From: Phallusia mammillata
Taxonomy: Eukaryota > Chordata > Ascidiacea > Phlebobranchia > Ascidiidae
DNA length: 64,000 nt
Assembly (NCBI GenBank): GCA_003260075.1
Contig: QLIY01000143.1
Location: forward strand, 157,820-221,819
Direction: 5' to 3'
Position numbers and translations under genes: made by a program. The notes beneath the pieces are model-generated. The model did not search any database. It was not told the DNA's origin and saw nothing but the letters and a program-made list of their open reading frames with translations. This document shows, piece by piece, positions 42,265 through 54,700 of this stretch. Position 1 is the first letter of the stretch. Each line of letters begins with the position of its first letter.

Positions 42265-42360
42265 CAAACCTGCAGACAGTGCACACTGTTTCGGCCCATA
42301 AGGTATCATAGGAACAATGTGTATGTCTGCAGCTTATCATTTATTGGCTCAATGCTTTTA
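42265..42360. repeat. inverted pair of hammerhead-repeat ends
   Basis: Minus strand 42311-42270 reads GATACCTTATGGGCCGAAAC, then AGTGTGCACTGTCTGCAG: stem II, GAAA and stem III with the cleavage segment, but CTGATGA is broken. The plus strand 42311-42360 carries GAACAATGTGTATGTCTGCAGC, a second diverged 3' part. Together they form a near-palindrome. Not expected to be active. Confidence 0.6.
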
Positions 42361-43335
42361 CAAAAACAAACCTTTTTTGTGAATGAATTGTCAGGCGTAT
42401 TATAATAATTATTGCACGCAATACAACTTGATACTCATTTTTGTAATTGTACTTCTAACCACTGAATCTTTGTGGATTTAGTAACTGTTATGGCAGTGGT
42501 TAGTTAACGAAACTTCTTAAAACCCTAGAACGCTGACTTGAGTGTTTTTTATCAGCATTTTGTTTCATCTCGTGTATTCACCAGGTTGACCCTGATTCGA
42601 CAAGTCCTAGTACAGAGAGGCTCATAACATTTTGCTTATTGCCGAGCTGATGTTCTATGCCTCACACGGTCGCCAATGTCCCCACTGAACTCAACAATAA
42701 GTCTAGACGCCCACCTAAATTAACAATAAAACACGGCTGTACGCCCACATGTTTGGACCATGTTTGGAGCTACATAACTAAGAAAATAGTTTTATTTTGA
42801 TGCATGGTTGCCAATACCCATTTTTTATGTATACATTTTCAGCGGTCACAGGTTTTGCATAATTGCTTTCGAATAATATGGCTGGGTTGGGTTGTACGTC
42901 ATTACTATAAAGTTTTTACGAGCTTGATTTAAACTTGCAAAGCTTTAACAAGTTATACGGTGGGCTGCACAAAACTGGTTGGGAAATCGGTTTCAAACTT
43001 ACAAAGTCATACACATATCAATCATCGCGGTTTAGTGCGCTAAACTGGTTAGGAAAATCGTTCAAATTGCATGAAGTGTTTGACAAAACCGCCGACCCGT
43101 ATCTTGTACTTCGTCCAAACCCTCCGGTAATTGACTGAGCTTGTTATGGTCAGTGACGTCAAATCCCATGAGAGGAGAGGCGTTACTTCCTAAAGAAGAA
43201 GTCCTTTTTATATCGTACATAGTGGCAACTACAAATAACGTTCAAACATAGTATCAATGTTATGTATACGAAGTTTGGCTTTAACTTATTAATTCGTTAG
43301 CAATCAAATGTTGCTGAATGAAATATGCTTAAAGG
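42361..43335. other. no gene recognised; diverged 70-bp repeat units
   Basis: 42910-43060 holds weakly conserved units of the 70-bp family (GCAAAGCTTTAACAAG, CTGCACAAAACTGG, AGGAAAATCG). An open frame across it is repeat-derived. The remainder is unremarkable. Confidence 0.45.
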
Positions 43336-43515
43336 CAGTGGTGGGATTCAAATTATTTGTCAGTCGGTACCATCACAAAAGTCATATTTTTCAGCCCGTT
43401 TTGTTACAAAAAATCCATTGACAGTAACCAATAATGCTAACCGGCTCGCTAAACTCAAAAAAATTCGTGAGACGGTTCTATAGAACTGGTTCGAACCGGC
43501 TGAATCCCACCACTG
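43336..43515. mobile_element. MITE of the GTGGGATTCA family with near-perfect TSD
   Basis: CAGTGGTGGGATTCAAATT to CGGCTGAATCCCACCACTG, inverted relative to 34121-34300. Octamers CTTAAAGG (43328-43335) and CCTAAAGG (43516-43523) differ at one base, supporting hAT-type insertion. Confidence 0.85.
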
Positions 43516-44329
43516 CCTAAAGGTTACATGTGATACAGTACGCTTCATAAAACGTTTGAACTGTTAAGCATTATATCCACCAATTGTGCCATCCATTATT
43601 TTGTGCTCCATAACGTTTCAACGTTACGCAGCTATTTCCGGCTTGGTAACCGTTTTGGTGTAATTTTGTCGCTGTGTGTTCTTTACCAAGCGACAATGCT
43701 TTTTGCTTTGATTTGTACACAAAAATTGTCATAATTTAAGTAGAAGTTTTAATTTAAAGTCAAAATTTCAGGTAATATTGACCTTACGTTGCTTGAAAAC
43801 ACACAAATACACACCAGGGGGCCTAGACGCCCTATTTACGAAGTTGTGTTTTATTCCAGCACTGTTATACTGTACTGATTGATATGGCCGTTTTTCTTTG
43901 GGTGTTGATATAGTATTTTTTGTTATGCCCTGCTAGATGTTTAGATTAAATAACGCTACTGAACCACAAAGTTTATTCGTTCGTTAGTATAAAATCACAG
44001 TGCTCGCAGGTAAATCAAAATTTTGTGGAATTTTTTTTTCTATGGAATTGTTTTTTGTCTAATAACCTTATTAATTTTTGTAGCAAACAATACGCAACAA
44101 AAATATGTATGTTTTTTTGTTTCTTACCAGCACAGCTATGCAGCTAGTTGTTTTAGTCATTGTGTTAGAATTTTGTACATTTTTCACTTTAAATGATATA
44201 AAGCTGACAAATACATGGCCTGCTTTTTCGGCCTTGCAATACATTTAGCTCTGAAATTATTTGCACATAATTGTAACCTTTCATGTAAATGATTTATTTG
44301 GACCTCAAAACGCGTTGAAAACTAACCAT

Positions 44330-44570
44330 GGGCACTTACAATCGTAAAGATACCATTTGGCAATTCCCTACTGCCCTTTTTCAAAAGCTGTGTTAAGCTA
44401 TAGGTCAATTTTAATTGGGCAATCGTACCATGGGGGGGGGGACTTACAATCGTAATGATACCATTTGGCAATTCCCTACTGCCCTTTTTCCAAAGCTGTG
44501 TTAAGCTATAGGTCAATTTTAATTGGGCAATCGTACCATTCTTTACGACCGCTACTATCCAACGTAAATT
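44330..44570 (-). other. duplicated segment with overlapping weak coding frames
   Basis: 44335-44430 is repeated at 44444-44545 around the G-run at 44431. One minus frame ends at a donor ATT|GTAAGT; another overlapping frame ends with a stop after EWYDCPIKIDL. Differences between copies change residues (F/I, L/W), which argues against constraint in the first frame. I do not call a gene. Confidence 0.3.
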
Positions 44571-44669
44571 CAACAGCCTTGTGTATTTGGATCAACAATA
44601 GCTATACCAATTGAATACGAGGGACTATACGCGTTTCGGAACACAAAAGAACGTTGATATTGTGTACTG

Positions 44670-44977
44670 CAGGGGTCGGAAATCCCTGGCGCGCGTGCTT
44701 TGGTTGGCACTCGAAGTGGGTTTTTATGGCACGCCCACCGATTTGCGTGTTTGTTTTGAAGTACTAATTCAAATGTTACATTGCTTATTTTCAATAGTTG
44801 ATCATTCCATATTCTTAAAATCCATCCTACACCGTCAAAGCCTATTTTTTCTGTTCACTATGGATATCAGCTGGTAGAAACCACTATTACTCAGAAAAAT
44901 GTTGGCACGCGAAGTCATTACCACATGGAAATAACCAGTAAATTGGCACGCGTTGCTTAAAAGGTTGTCGACCCCTG
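44670..44977. mobile_element. hAT-like MITE, CAGGGGTCGG termini
   Basis: CAGGGGTCGGAAATCCCTGG on the left, AAAGGTTGTCGACCCCTG on the right. Octamers GTGTACTG and GTGTACAG flank it (7 of 8). A second copy with the same GTTGGCACGCGAGGTCATTA interior is at 60312-60568. Confidence 0.8.
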
Positions 44978-45187
44978 GTGTACAGTAAAAGAAAACACTA
45001 AAAGTGAACGTTTTTAGGAACAACTAGCAATTTTCTGACTCGTGATTTTGCCAAATATGCAATTGATTTTCTCCCTCTTGGACATGTACTGTTAAGTTGT
45101 TACTTTTCGTGACAGTTAGATCGAGTTATTAAACATTTGTCTGATGCGCACAAAAATCTATTACCCGATAAAACTGACCTTTTTATT

Positions 45188-45725
45188 TTTGATTGGTTGG
45201 GCATTTTTTTGTAATCGAGTAGTTTGATTGTTGGGTTCGACTTGTGTCGAGTAGGTTTTCTCTGGTAACTCGAGTCTTTTCATTTTTCTCATTAGTCTTC
45301 TCAAGTATTTACCAAAAAGTGAATGAAGTTAAGTCGTTTTTTGAAAGTGACTCGAATAAAAATCGAGTTATTGTATTTTTTCACATAAGTCGGGGGGGGG
45401 GGAGTAGTTTGATTGTTGGGTTCGACTTGGGTCGGGTCGAGTAGGTTTTCTGTGGTAACTCGAGTCTTCTTATTTTTCTCATTAGTCTTCTCAAGTATTT
45501 ACTGAAAAGTGAATGAAGTTAAGTCGTTTTTTAAAAGTGACTCGAATAAAAATCGAGTTATTGTATTTTTTCACATAAGTCGATTCGTTTCTAGGTTTGA
45601 CTGGAGTCAATTCGAGTAGTTTCTCGAGTGAATCGATTTCAGATTTTGACTCGAGTCAAGTCGTGTGTTTTTTCAAAATGTCTTAAGTCAAGTCGAGTAG
45701 TTTTTTTGAGTACTCGAGTTAACTC
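45188..45725. repeat. ACTCGAGTC-rich element, duplicated around a G-run
   Basis: 45188-45391 and 45403-45600 are near-identical, with TGGTAACTCGAGTC and GTGACTCGAATAAAAATCGA. The motif GACTCGAGTC recurs to 45720. Probably one MITE shown twice by the joint at 45392. It ends just before the GPCR exon region. Confidence 0.6.
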
Positions 45726-45792
45726 TGCCAGAATTGCCGCCATTTCTCAAACCAATCTTCTCTTTATGTTATCCATTATGTATCTTTTCCAG

Positions 45793-48700
45793 TGAATTTT
45801 ACCGAAACCGGACTCTGACCTGCCCAACTTCAGTCAACCAAACAATTCATTGGCGCCGAATGTGTGTAGAAAACATAGAAGTGGTCGCATACCTACTCAT
45901 ACCCTTAGCTCTTTTCGGGATCATCGCCAACGTCGTCACCATCGTCGTCATCGTCAAGTCACCGCGGCTCAAGTAAGCCCTATGATGTCACTAGTTGATG
46001 ACGTCACTGTTTGTGATTTTTTTTTTTGCTTTTTGAGTTTCTCAAGTTTCGGCTTCGAAAAAATTAAGGGGGGGGGGCGTCACTAGTTGATGACGTCACT
46101 GTTTGTGATTTTTTTTGCTTTTTGAGTTTCTCAAGTTTCGGCTTCGAAAAAATTAAGTCCAAACTTGAATTATTCTGGAAAAAATACGTCACAGAATGAC
46201 GTCATGAGTATATGGTGACGTAGCATCACCAAAAGTGGTTGTTGCTTTGTTTTAAAACATTCCAGTTTTCAAATATATGTTAAAAAACCTGAATACATTT
46301 AATTTTCAAAAAACGAATCTATAAAAAATGTCCATGTTTATGATAATGAAATAAGATACGTTCAAATATATCTAGAACGAGGTCTATTTTTGACAAAGAT
46401 TAGGATAAATTTCATAAAACTAACTAATGCGACGATCAGGTATCAAAACCAATTATTTTAACCTTATTCTAAACCTCAATTACTAAATGCACTTTACCAT
46501 AGTAAAATACAAGGCTTTAGGCTTATAGTGGTTTTTGTTGACATTTCACATTAATATTAATACGCCAGAGCAATTCAGGATTTACGCGGCGCGTTTTTGG
46601 TCAATTTTAAGAACATTAAGCGGATTTTAATAATTTAGTGAAGAAACATTTAAAATGCAGAATTTATGCATAGTTTATTCGCTGCGCAATGGTTTATTTA
46701 TTTTTGCGGTTAAATTAAAACTTTTGTAGAATTAGCAAATGGGAGTTTAGGTAGGGATTTAAAATATTGTATTTCATTTTGCTGTGAGGCGATTTGGCTA
46801 AATGGTTAGTTCGTTTGTCTTAGCCGGTGGTTCCCAAAATGGTTTTGACGAGACCTTAATACTTTCTGGAGACCCATGGATTCACATAATTACAATTTTA
46901 GTTGTGCTTTTGTCTATAAAACAGGCAAATTTATAAACAAAATGGTTTTGATGGGGGGGGGGTTTTTGACGCGACCTTAATACTTTCTGGAGACCCATGG
47001 ATTCCCATAATTACAATTTTAGTTTTGCTTTTGTCTATAAAACAGGCAAATTTATAAACAAAATGGTTTTGATGAAAATTATTAAGTCAGATTGGAAATA
47101 TTTGGTCAGAAAGCATTTCCATTTAGAGCTGGTTTAGTGCATTATCAGACAGAAAATACTTTACACATAGTTACAAAGAACGTGTGACATACATATCAAC
47201 CATTACCACGTTAAACAAATTGTGATGTCGCAACCTATTAGTTAGCAAACGCTGCCTTAGGTTGTGGAGTTCGAATCCACGAGCATCGTCTCGGACAAGA
47301 AACAATAAATTTCACAATTAAATTCTACAAACAAACAACGCATGTGCCGTTTAAGTAAAGACGCAGCTCGTTTTTACACCATTAGTTGCACTAAAACAGT
47401 GGTTCTTAACCTGCGGTACGCGTACTAACTTATTGTGGTACGCAGGAGCTTTTTAGCTGGTACGCCAGTAGCTTAATTCAAATCCAAAAATGCAACTCAA
47501 ATTACCCAACTGATTTGGCGAAAGTGTCTTAAACATTCCTTATGAAGGGATAACCGTTGTTTCAGAATTGGTCAAGTCAAGAAGAATAGGTATATTTCTT
47601 GGTCTGGGGGGGGGGGCGTTTTGGACATTCTTTATGAAATGATAACCGTGGTTTCAGAATTGGTCAAGTCAAGAAGAATAGGTATATTTCTTGGTCTGCC
47701 CATTGTTCAAATAGGATTTAGGTGGTACATAGCGACATAAAAAACGCGATCAGTATAAGGTTTGGGAACCAGTGAGCTAAAATACAGTCCGACGAATGAC
47801 AAAGCTGTTTTCAACACAACAGGCTAGTGTGGGCAAATTAGTGTGGGAAAAAGCACCACCAGAGATATGAATCAGCTAAACGAAATATCGTTGTTGCAAA
47901 CAAATGCCTAAAAAATGTTGCAAAGGCGAATCGTGTTTGCAAACTTAAAATTCTCTCATACTTTGTGCTTAACCAGTCATAATGTCAAATAATCATGCTT
48001 TAGATACATGTGAGCGCTGTCAATATAACCCGTTTTAGCTGGGAATTGAACCACTATCCAATTTTAATTTATCGTCATGTATAAGTATTGTTCTCCAAAA
48101 CTGCTAAAGTATTAGAACTTTAGACTGCAATTACGTTAGCTACTTGTTTCAAAACTTGCTTTTAATTACAAAAGCTTCACTCTTTGGCAAAGGGATTAAA
48201 AAACAAACAGCGGATAGGTATTGGTTTAAAACCAACGGCTTTTATTGTCTCAAATACTTTTGCGTAACCTTTACTGGACATTCGCTAAAGGTCATTGTTT
48301 TTTACGACAAATAGCACGTTATAGCTGTTTCGTCGGGACCAATACCTATATTGACAATTGCGTATTGCTTGTTTTCGTTGCTTTGTTCAAAATTCCCCTT
48401 TATAATGGTCGTTGACGTTAACAGCGGCAATGATAATAAATTGATTTTTGTAATCGGAAACGTAGAAAAATCAATAAGTTAACTAAAAACGGCGAAGACC
48501 GTCCTAGAGTTTTGAGTGGGAATTCGGTTAAATCCTAAACCGTTTTCTAAATACTCATACTGCGATGGTATTGTGTTGGAAAACTTTTATCACCGTGTTT
48601 TAAGGTTGTATATAGCGCACATAATTTTGGATTAACTGTCCAATAGAACTGTTGTCGGTAAAACACATACTGCGCATAACTGCTGTTGTCGGTAAAACAC

Positions 48701-51700
48701 ATGTGCACATTTACAGCTGCTTACACTGGCCGTCAAGGTAGTTACGGAGCTTGTGTGTATGTCAAGAGACATAAAATCTATGCTACGACTAAACTGGTAT
48801 GTGGCCACGGCGTGCAAATTTAATTTCAATCTGGCTTATAGTGCATGGTGCTCAGTATGCTGAGGGAGCTTGTGTGTATGCCCACAGACACTCGTAGGTC
48901 TATATTGTATAGAAACTGGTGTGTGACCACAGGTTGCAAATCTAATGTTGCTCATAGTGGTGGATGATGTGCTTATGGAGCTTATGTGTATGTCAATGTG
49001 CACCGCTGATTCGTAAAGTTACGAACCGTGTTTGTCCCAAAACCCTTTTCCGTTGAAATGCCTTCACTAACGTACAACTCGTAAAAAAGCAAATCCAATT
49101 TCAAACCTGTACTTGCATTGACAATCTGTAATAAATAATTAATCAAATTGTAACTTGAAAAAATAAATCTTGATTTTTCGTGTTTGGTTAAATGACCAGC
49201 AACGTTTTTGTGCGGCGGCTTACAGTAGGAAATCAATACCTTTATTTGAAACCACAAAAGTACTCAATAAAATATTGATTTCTATGTTCTGAGGTGATGT
49301 CCCCTAATTGATAATCCATGTACAGCTGTCAGATGTAGAATTTTAGGTTCTAATTAGGTTTTAATTTGACAGTTGTGGTGATGTGCAGTGGCAAATGGCT
49401 AACAGGTGGGTGAAATTTCCAACCTTCAGTTCCTAGGGTCATAGGTTCGATTCCGGTCTTGGGTGTTTCTGTTTTTCTTGAGCTAGTGGTATGATTGACT
49501 GCACAAAGCTCTCTAGGAAACCCGCTTTAAGCGTAAAAAGTCGTGCATATAACAAGCGCTATATGGTTGACAGCACGAAGCTTGTTAGAAAAACCACTTT
49601 GACATTTTAAGTCGTGCGTACAACAAGCGCTGTGGTTAACCATACACAGTTCCTTATAAAACCCGCTTTAAGTGTGCAAAAGTCGTGTATGTAACAAGCG
49701 CTATGGATGACTGCACAAAACTTGTTAGGAAACCCGCTTTGACATTTTAAGACGTGCATGTAACAAGCGCTATGGTTAATTAAACAAATATCGTTTGGAA
49801 ATTTAAGCGTGCAAAGTCGAGCATGTAACAAGGGCTGTGGTTGACTGCTCAAAACCTGTTAGGAAACCCGTATCACGTGTTCAAACACGCGCATGTAACA
49901 AGCGCTATGGTTGACTGCACGAAGCTCGTTAGGATACTGGTTGAACGTGACAGTACTGTTCTGATCAAGTACTTTTTTGCTCGCTTGCCAATTAAAGCAC
50001 ATGTTACGTTTTCAATGCGTAAAGCACATCATTCCACAATGAATGACTGCCGCCATTATTTGACAAAATTACTTTTTAATTCAATTAAGGAGAGTCATAG
50101 AAACAGACACCCTTAAAAACAATAGGTTTTGATACGACATATTTCTTGTTATTCGTTAAATCGATTTGTATTCCTAAAATGTCGCTTTCGGATCCACAAT
50201 GTGTGTATTTAACGCATGGACACAGTGTATTCTTGCGTTTTTTTATACACAATTTATTATACCCGAAAATTTTGTGTCGTTAAAACCGCTTTTAAAAGTA
50301 AGTTACATGCAACTAGCGCTTTATAGTTTTACAAACTAGCGCTTTACAAAAGCGTGCCTGTAACAGGCGCTATTTTAACAATAAAAATTGCCCACGCAAC
50401 ACTTGTTAAATGGGCATTCCTTCTATATTTTATCCCGTTTAAACCGGTCAATTTGAAGTTAATTCGACTTGCCAAGACTAGTGGGTCCTTTCGTTGACAT
50501 TTCTTTAAGCTTTGCAGCCAGGCTATTTAATTAAGCGACTGTTCATTAAATATGCACGAACCATTTGGCACAGATGGAACTACTACTAGGACTAACTGGT
50601 TATTATCAAACAGGCGCAACCCCTGTCTTAATTAAAGTTTTGTTTGTGGTGCTGTAAAGGCCCTATTAACTTGAACAAGTTAATATAGCGTTTGGTTCAA
50701 AGGGACGCTGCTCTTGAAATTGCAACTGAATAGGAATGTACTTTATATGAACCTTATACTCCGCTAGAAGGTCGTAACTAAGTCGATCTTTTAAGTAACC
50801 ACATACATGAAACAGTTGGCTTTAAAGAAATAGGCCTTTTTGTGGAATTTGAATTTCTGGCAGCAACATATCTAGGGGTGAAGATCTACCACCACAGCAA
50901 TTGTTGAGTCTAAATTTTATGTGATTTTTCTAAAAGTAAATTATTTAATAGGACACATTTGTTTGCAACAATAACAAGCCTTTGAATATATAAAGCATAC
51001 GTTTGTTAACCCGCTTTAAGCTTGCAAAGCCCAACATCTATAATAGCGAAAAAAAAACGAAAGCTGGTCAAAGTTCCTGCTTTATGCTGGCAGACTATAT
51101 TGTATGTAACGAGCGTCCACCGCTTTTGACTGTACATAATCCGTTTAAGTATGCAAAGCAATAAACATACCAAACGATTTGGTTGGTAAAATCTGCTTAC
51201 ACCATACCTCACGACAGACCCACTTTTAGTTATATTTCTGTAGGCAGCACAAAGAACATCAAAGACTTACTTATAGAAAACGAAAGAGTTGTGACAAGGT
51301 ATTATTATTAAAAATTCAATAAAACTAACTTTAAAACTCGTTTCTTAACCTCACTCCACTTTATCTGGTAAATTAATAATTCAACTCTTTGCGCCACCTA
51401 TGGTAATTTGGCCTAAATGGGGTCTGCTGTGAGATATGGTGTTAATGGAAAATCTACAACCATAACTCACGCCAGTCGCACATTAAGCTAGTTTTCGGTA
51501 ATACGCAATAGAAAATTCATATCCTACATTCCAAAACAGAAATAGTGTGCAACTTATGTAAAATAGCCCGGGCTAAACCTTTTCTTGCTGTTTCGTTGTT
51601 AGCTACAACAACGATTAATTGTTATTTTACGTATATTGTAAAATACCTCCTCTAATATAAAACACGCAGAAAGACATGAAGTGTCCATGTTAGTTGGGTA

Positions 51701-54700
51701 ATTTTGCTGTGATGTTTCAGCCTGTTGACAAAATTTTTTGTGTGTTTTTGTTTTGTAAGACCAAAAATACGAGAAATTGTAATTAAAATATTTGTATCTT
51801 GCTATAAAACAAACAAAACGTTATTTCTCCAAATATCTTTATTTGAAACCAAACAATTTATGAAGCAATTCTTCAGTTTCTAAATTGGTCCAGGAAAGTT
51901 CTTGTAAAAGACGCTTTGTCTTCAAGGGCATTGTCGTTTTCTGCAAAAACATAAAAAAGCGAGTTTAACGCACAAAAGTATTTTCCACCCTTTTTTGATT
52001 TCTTTCTGTAAAATCTAAAGTACAAACCTGCAAAGACTTTTTCCGCATCAGCCATCACTGCAAATTTGGTTTTCAATGCCCATGCTGTAAAGATTAAACA
52101 AAATCCAATCTTAAAACTTAAAATATTGCAATAATTTTGCTAAATAAGTAACTTACGTGGCACTGCAACGTTGTCTGTGACAACAAATGCCAGAAGAACA
52201 ACAATAACCAAGAGTTTATACATAATAGCCTTTATTGAAATTTGGCAAGTTCCTATCAAACCATCGAGGTAAAACGCAAACATTAAAAACGCAATTGTAC
52301 GAATTTATCTAAGTTATAAAATGTCTTAAATAGACTTTAAAAGTAACATGCTTAATTCCATGTTTTTTGTTTTTTTGAAAATGCACATGCCGTTACTGAT
52401 AACAATGTCGTTTTTCATGCCTATTTTGTCTTACTATGATGTAAATTTCACATAAAACCACACTAGTACGCAGTAAACAGTTTGTTAACATATTTCCAAT
52501 ACTGAATATTTAACATAAGCTTGGTTGTACAATAATTCTAGTCCAAAATGATGTCAAGAATCTACATGTTGCGATTTTTACAACGCAGTAAGTCTTTGAC
52601 AACGTTTGTGCCCGATATCCTTACAGCAAATGACCGCAATTTAAATTTTGCTGAGCTAAAACATCTTTATCATAACAATCTGTATTTCATCTATCGTTAT
52701 TAGGCGCCGTTATTCTTCACATTAAACTAATGAACAAATCCGTATATAGTGTTCCTATCTCTTTGCATTTGTTTAAAAATTTCGGTGGAAAAATGAAAAT
52801 CAAAGTACGGTAGTTTCATCTCCATATTATAGGATGTTGGCAGGAAGTCATATTATGCATCTATAGAGTTAAAGTCGTATCTGGCTCGCTGTTCGGGTTT
52901 GTTCGGGTTCGTTCGGGTACGTTCGGGTATGTTCGGATTTGTTCGAGTTCGTTCGGGTTCGTTCGGGTTTGCTCGGGTTCGTTCGCGTTCGATCGGGTTT
53001 GTTCGAGTTTGTTCTGGTTCGTTCGGGTTTGTTCGGGTATGTTCGGGTTTGTTGGAGTACGTTCGGATTCGTTCGGGTTTGTTCGAGTTCGTTCGGGTTC
53101 GTTCTGGTTTGTTCGTGTTCGGTTTTAAGTTGAGTTTATTTCGCTTGGTACCGCACCACACAATTGCACTGAACAATCACAAAGCCGAAAATAGCTGCGC
53201 CACGTTGAAGCTTTTTTGAGCGCAAAAAAGTTTGGTACAATTGGTAGATAGTGATTAAACGCGCTGCAGCTACACCGTATTGTGAAGCGTTATGTTGGGG
53301 GGTTCTCACCAGAGAGTGAGTTTAGCGCAGTGTGTACAATTTGAAAGCAGGTGGGGTCAATCGCAAGGTCAATAAGTTTGATTAAAACAGGCTTGATTCG
53401 CCACATTTGTATTGTAATTTCCCAACTTTAAACCCTGATTCAGAGTTTAATATTTTAAATGGATTTGGGTTGAGTTTTTGATATGTACATTCGGGTATAA
53501 GCCAGCTGCAATAAAAAATCGACAATTACCTAACTAGCAATATTTACATATTGCATTCAATATCTCACACTAATTTCCTTGATAGATAATAAAGTACGTT
53601 GTTTTCACCCCCTTTTCACTTTTCCTTTAAAAACACTTAAGTGAATGAATGAGACCATTCTTGAGTTAACGCGTTTGATAATAATATGTCTAAAGTGTGA
53701 AAGAAATGCAAGTTGTCTATCGGTTGGCTATACACGAAGATCGTTTATAATCCTGCTTTAAGCTTGCAAAGTCATATTTGAATGAAGTATCACGAATAAC
53801 TTAACAAAGATCAAATATTTTTGAGTCATTTTCTATGTTCAAGACTTTGTAGCTGTCCATATAAAATGCTTAAAAATGTCAGTAAATAGGTCAATTTAAT
53901 TTGTTTTTTATGAAATAATTGATGTAATTTCCGTGATCTTTGTGACGTTGGTATGGAAGACTTTGTTTCTATTCCATGTCTGTAATGAAATTGATAATTA
54001 TTCAAAAAACACTAAATGCCACTACTACAAATCATTTTTATTCCTTCCTAATATACTACCTAAATCAAACAAAGATTATTTAATATTGGGTCTTTTATTA
54101 ACTTCACAGGTTATATTCCTAAAGCTTAAGTGTCTATTTACAAACCAAATGCAAAAATAAGTTAAAATTTCTCCCCTCAAGTTTTAAAATTCCTCCCCGG
54201 TTGGGAACCACTGGGGGGGGGGCTTTACACAAAGTAAATGCAGAAAAAACGTTTAACCATTTTGCATTTTGCTAACAAACCTCCGAAGCTGTTTCCAGAA
54301 GTATCTCTGGTTCTTCCTACAAAATCTGTTAATCAGAAAATTTTTTAAACGATGTTTGTTATTGTGAGCAACGTTTTGGAAAGAAAACAGAACAGATGTA
54401 ATTTTAGATAAAAAAATAATGTTGAAAATTTATTTCAAATAGATTTATTTGCTTTTGAAACTGGTGTTTGTTGGACTTCTGCATACAAACCTCCAAAAGT
54501 TTTCGCAAAAGAGTCCCGTCTTGCTAAGTCTGGAAAAAAACAATGTTTTTATTATTTTCAATGGTTAGGGAAAAACAAGCAATAAGTTATATATTGCTTA
54601 CTCTTTTCCTAACTAAGACAAACAATCACATTTGGTTGGTGCTAACTTGGCACTACTGTGATATATTTTGTGGTGAAGCATTTTTAATGGATTTAAATAA

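Noticed and set aside
48300..48360. Second possible hammerhead on the minus strand (CCGACGAAACAGC)
   Set aside because: No CUGAUGA core and no complementary stem II arms upstream.
52853..53219. 107-codon and 106-codon repeat ORFs on both strands
   Set aside because: A 10-bp tandem unit without stops explains them in every frame.
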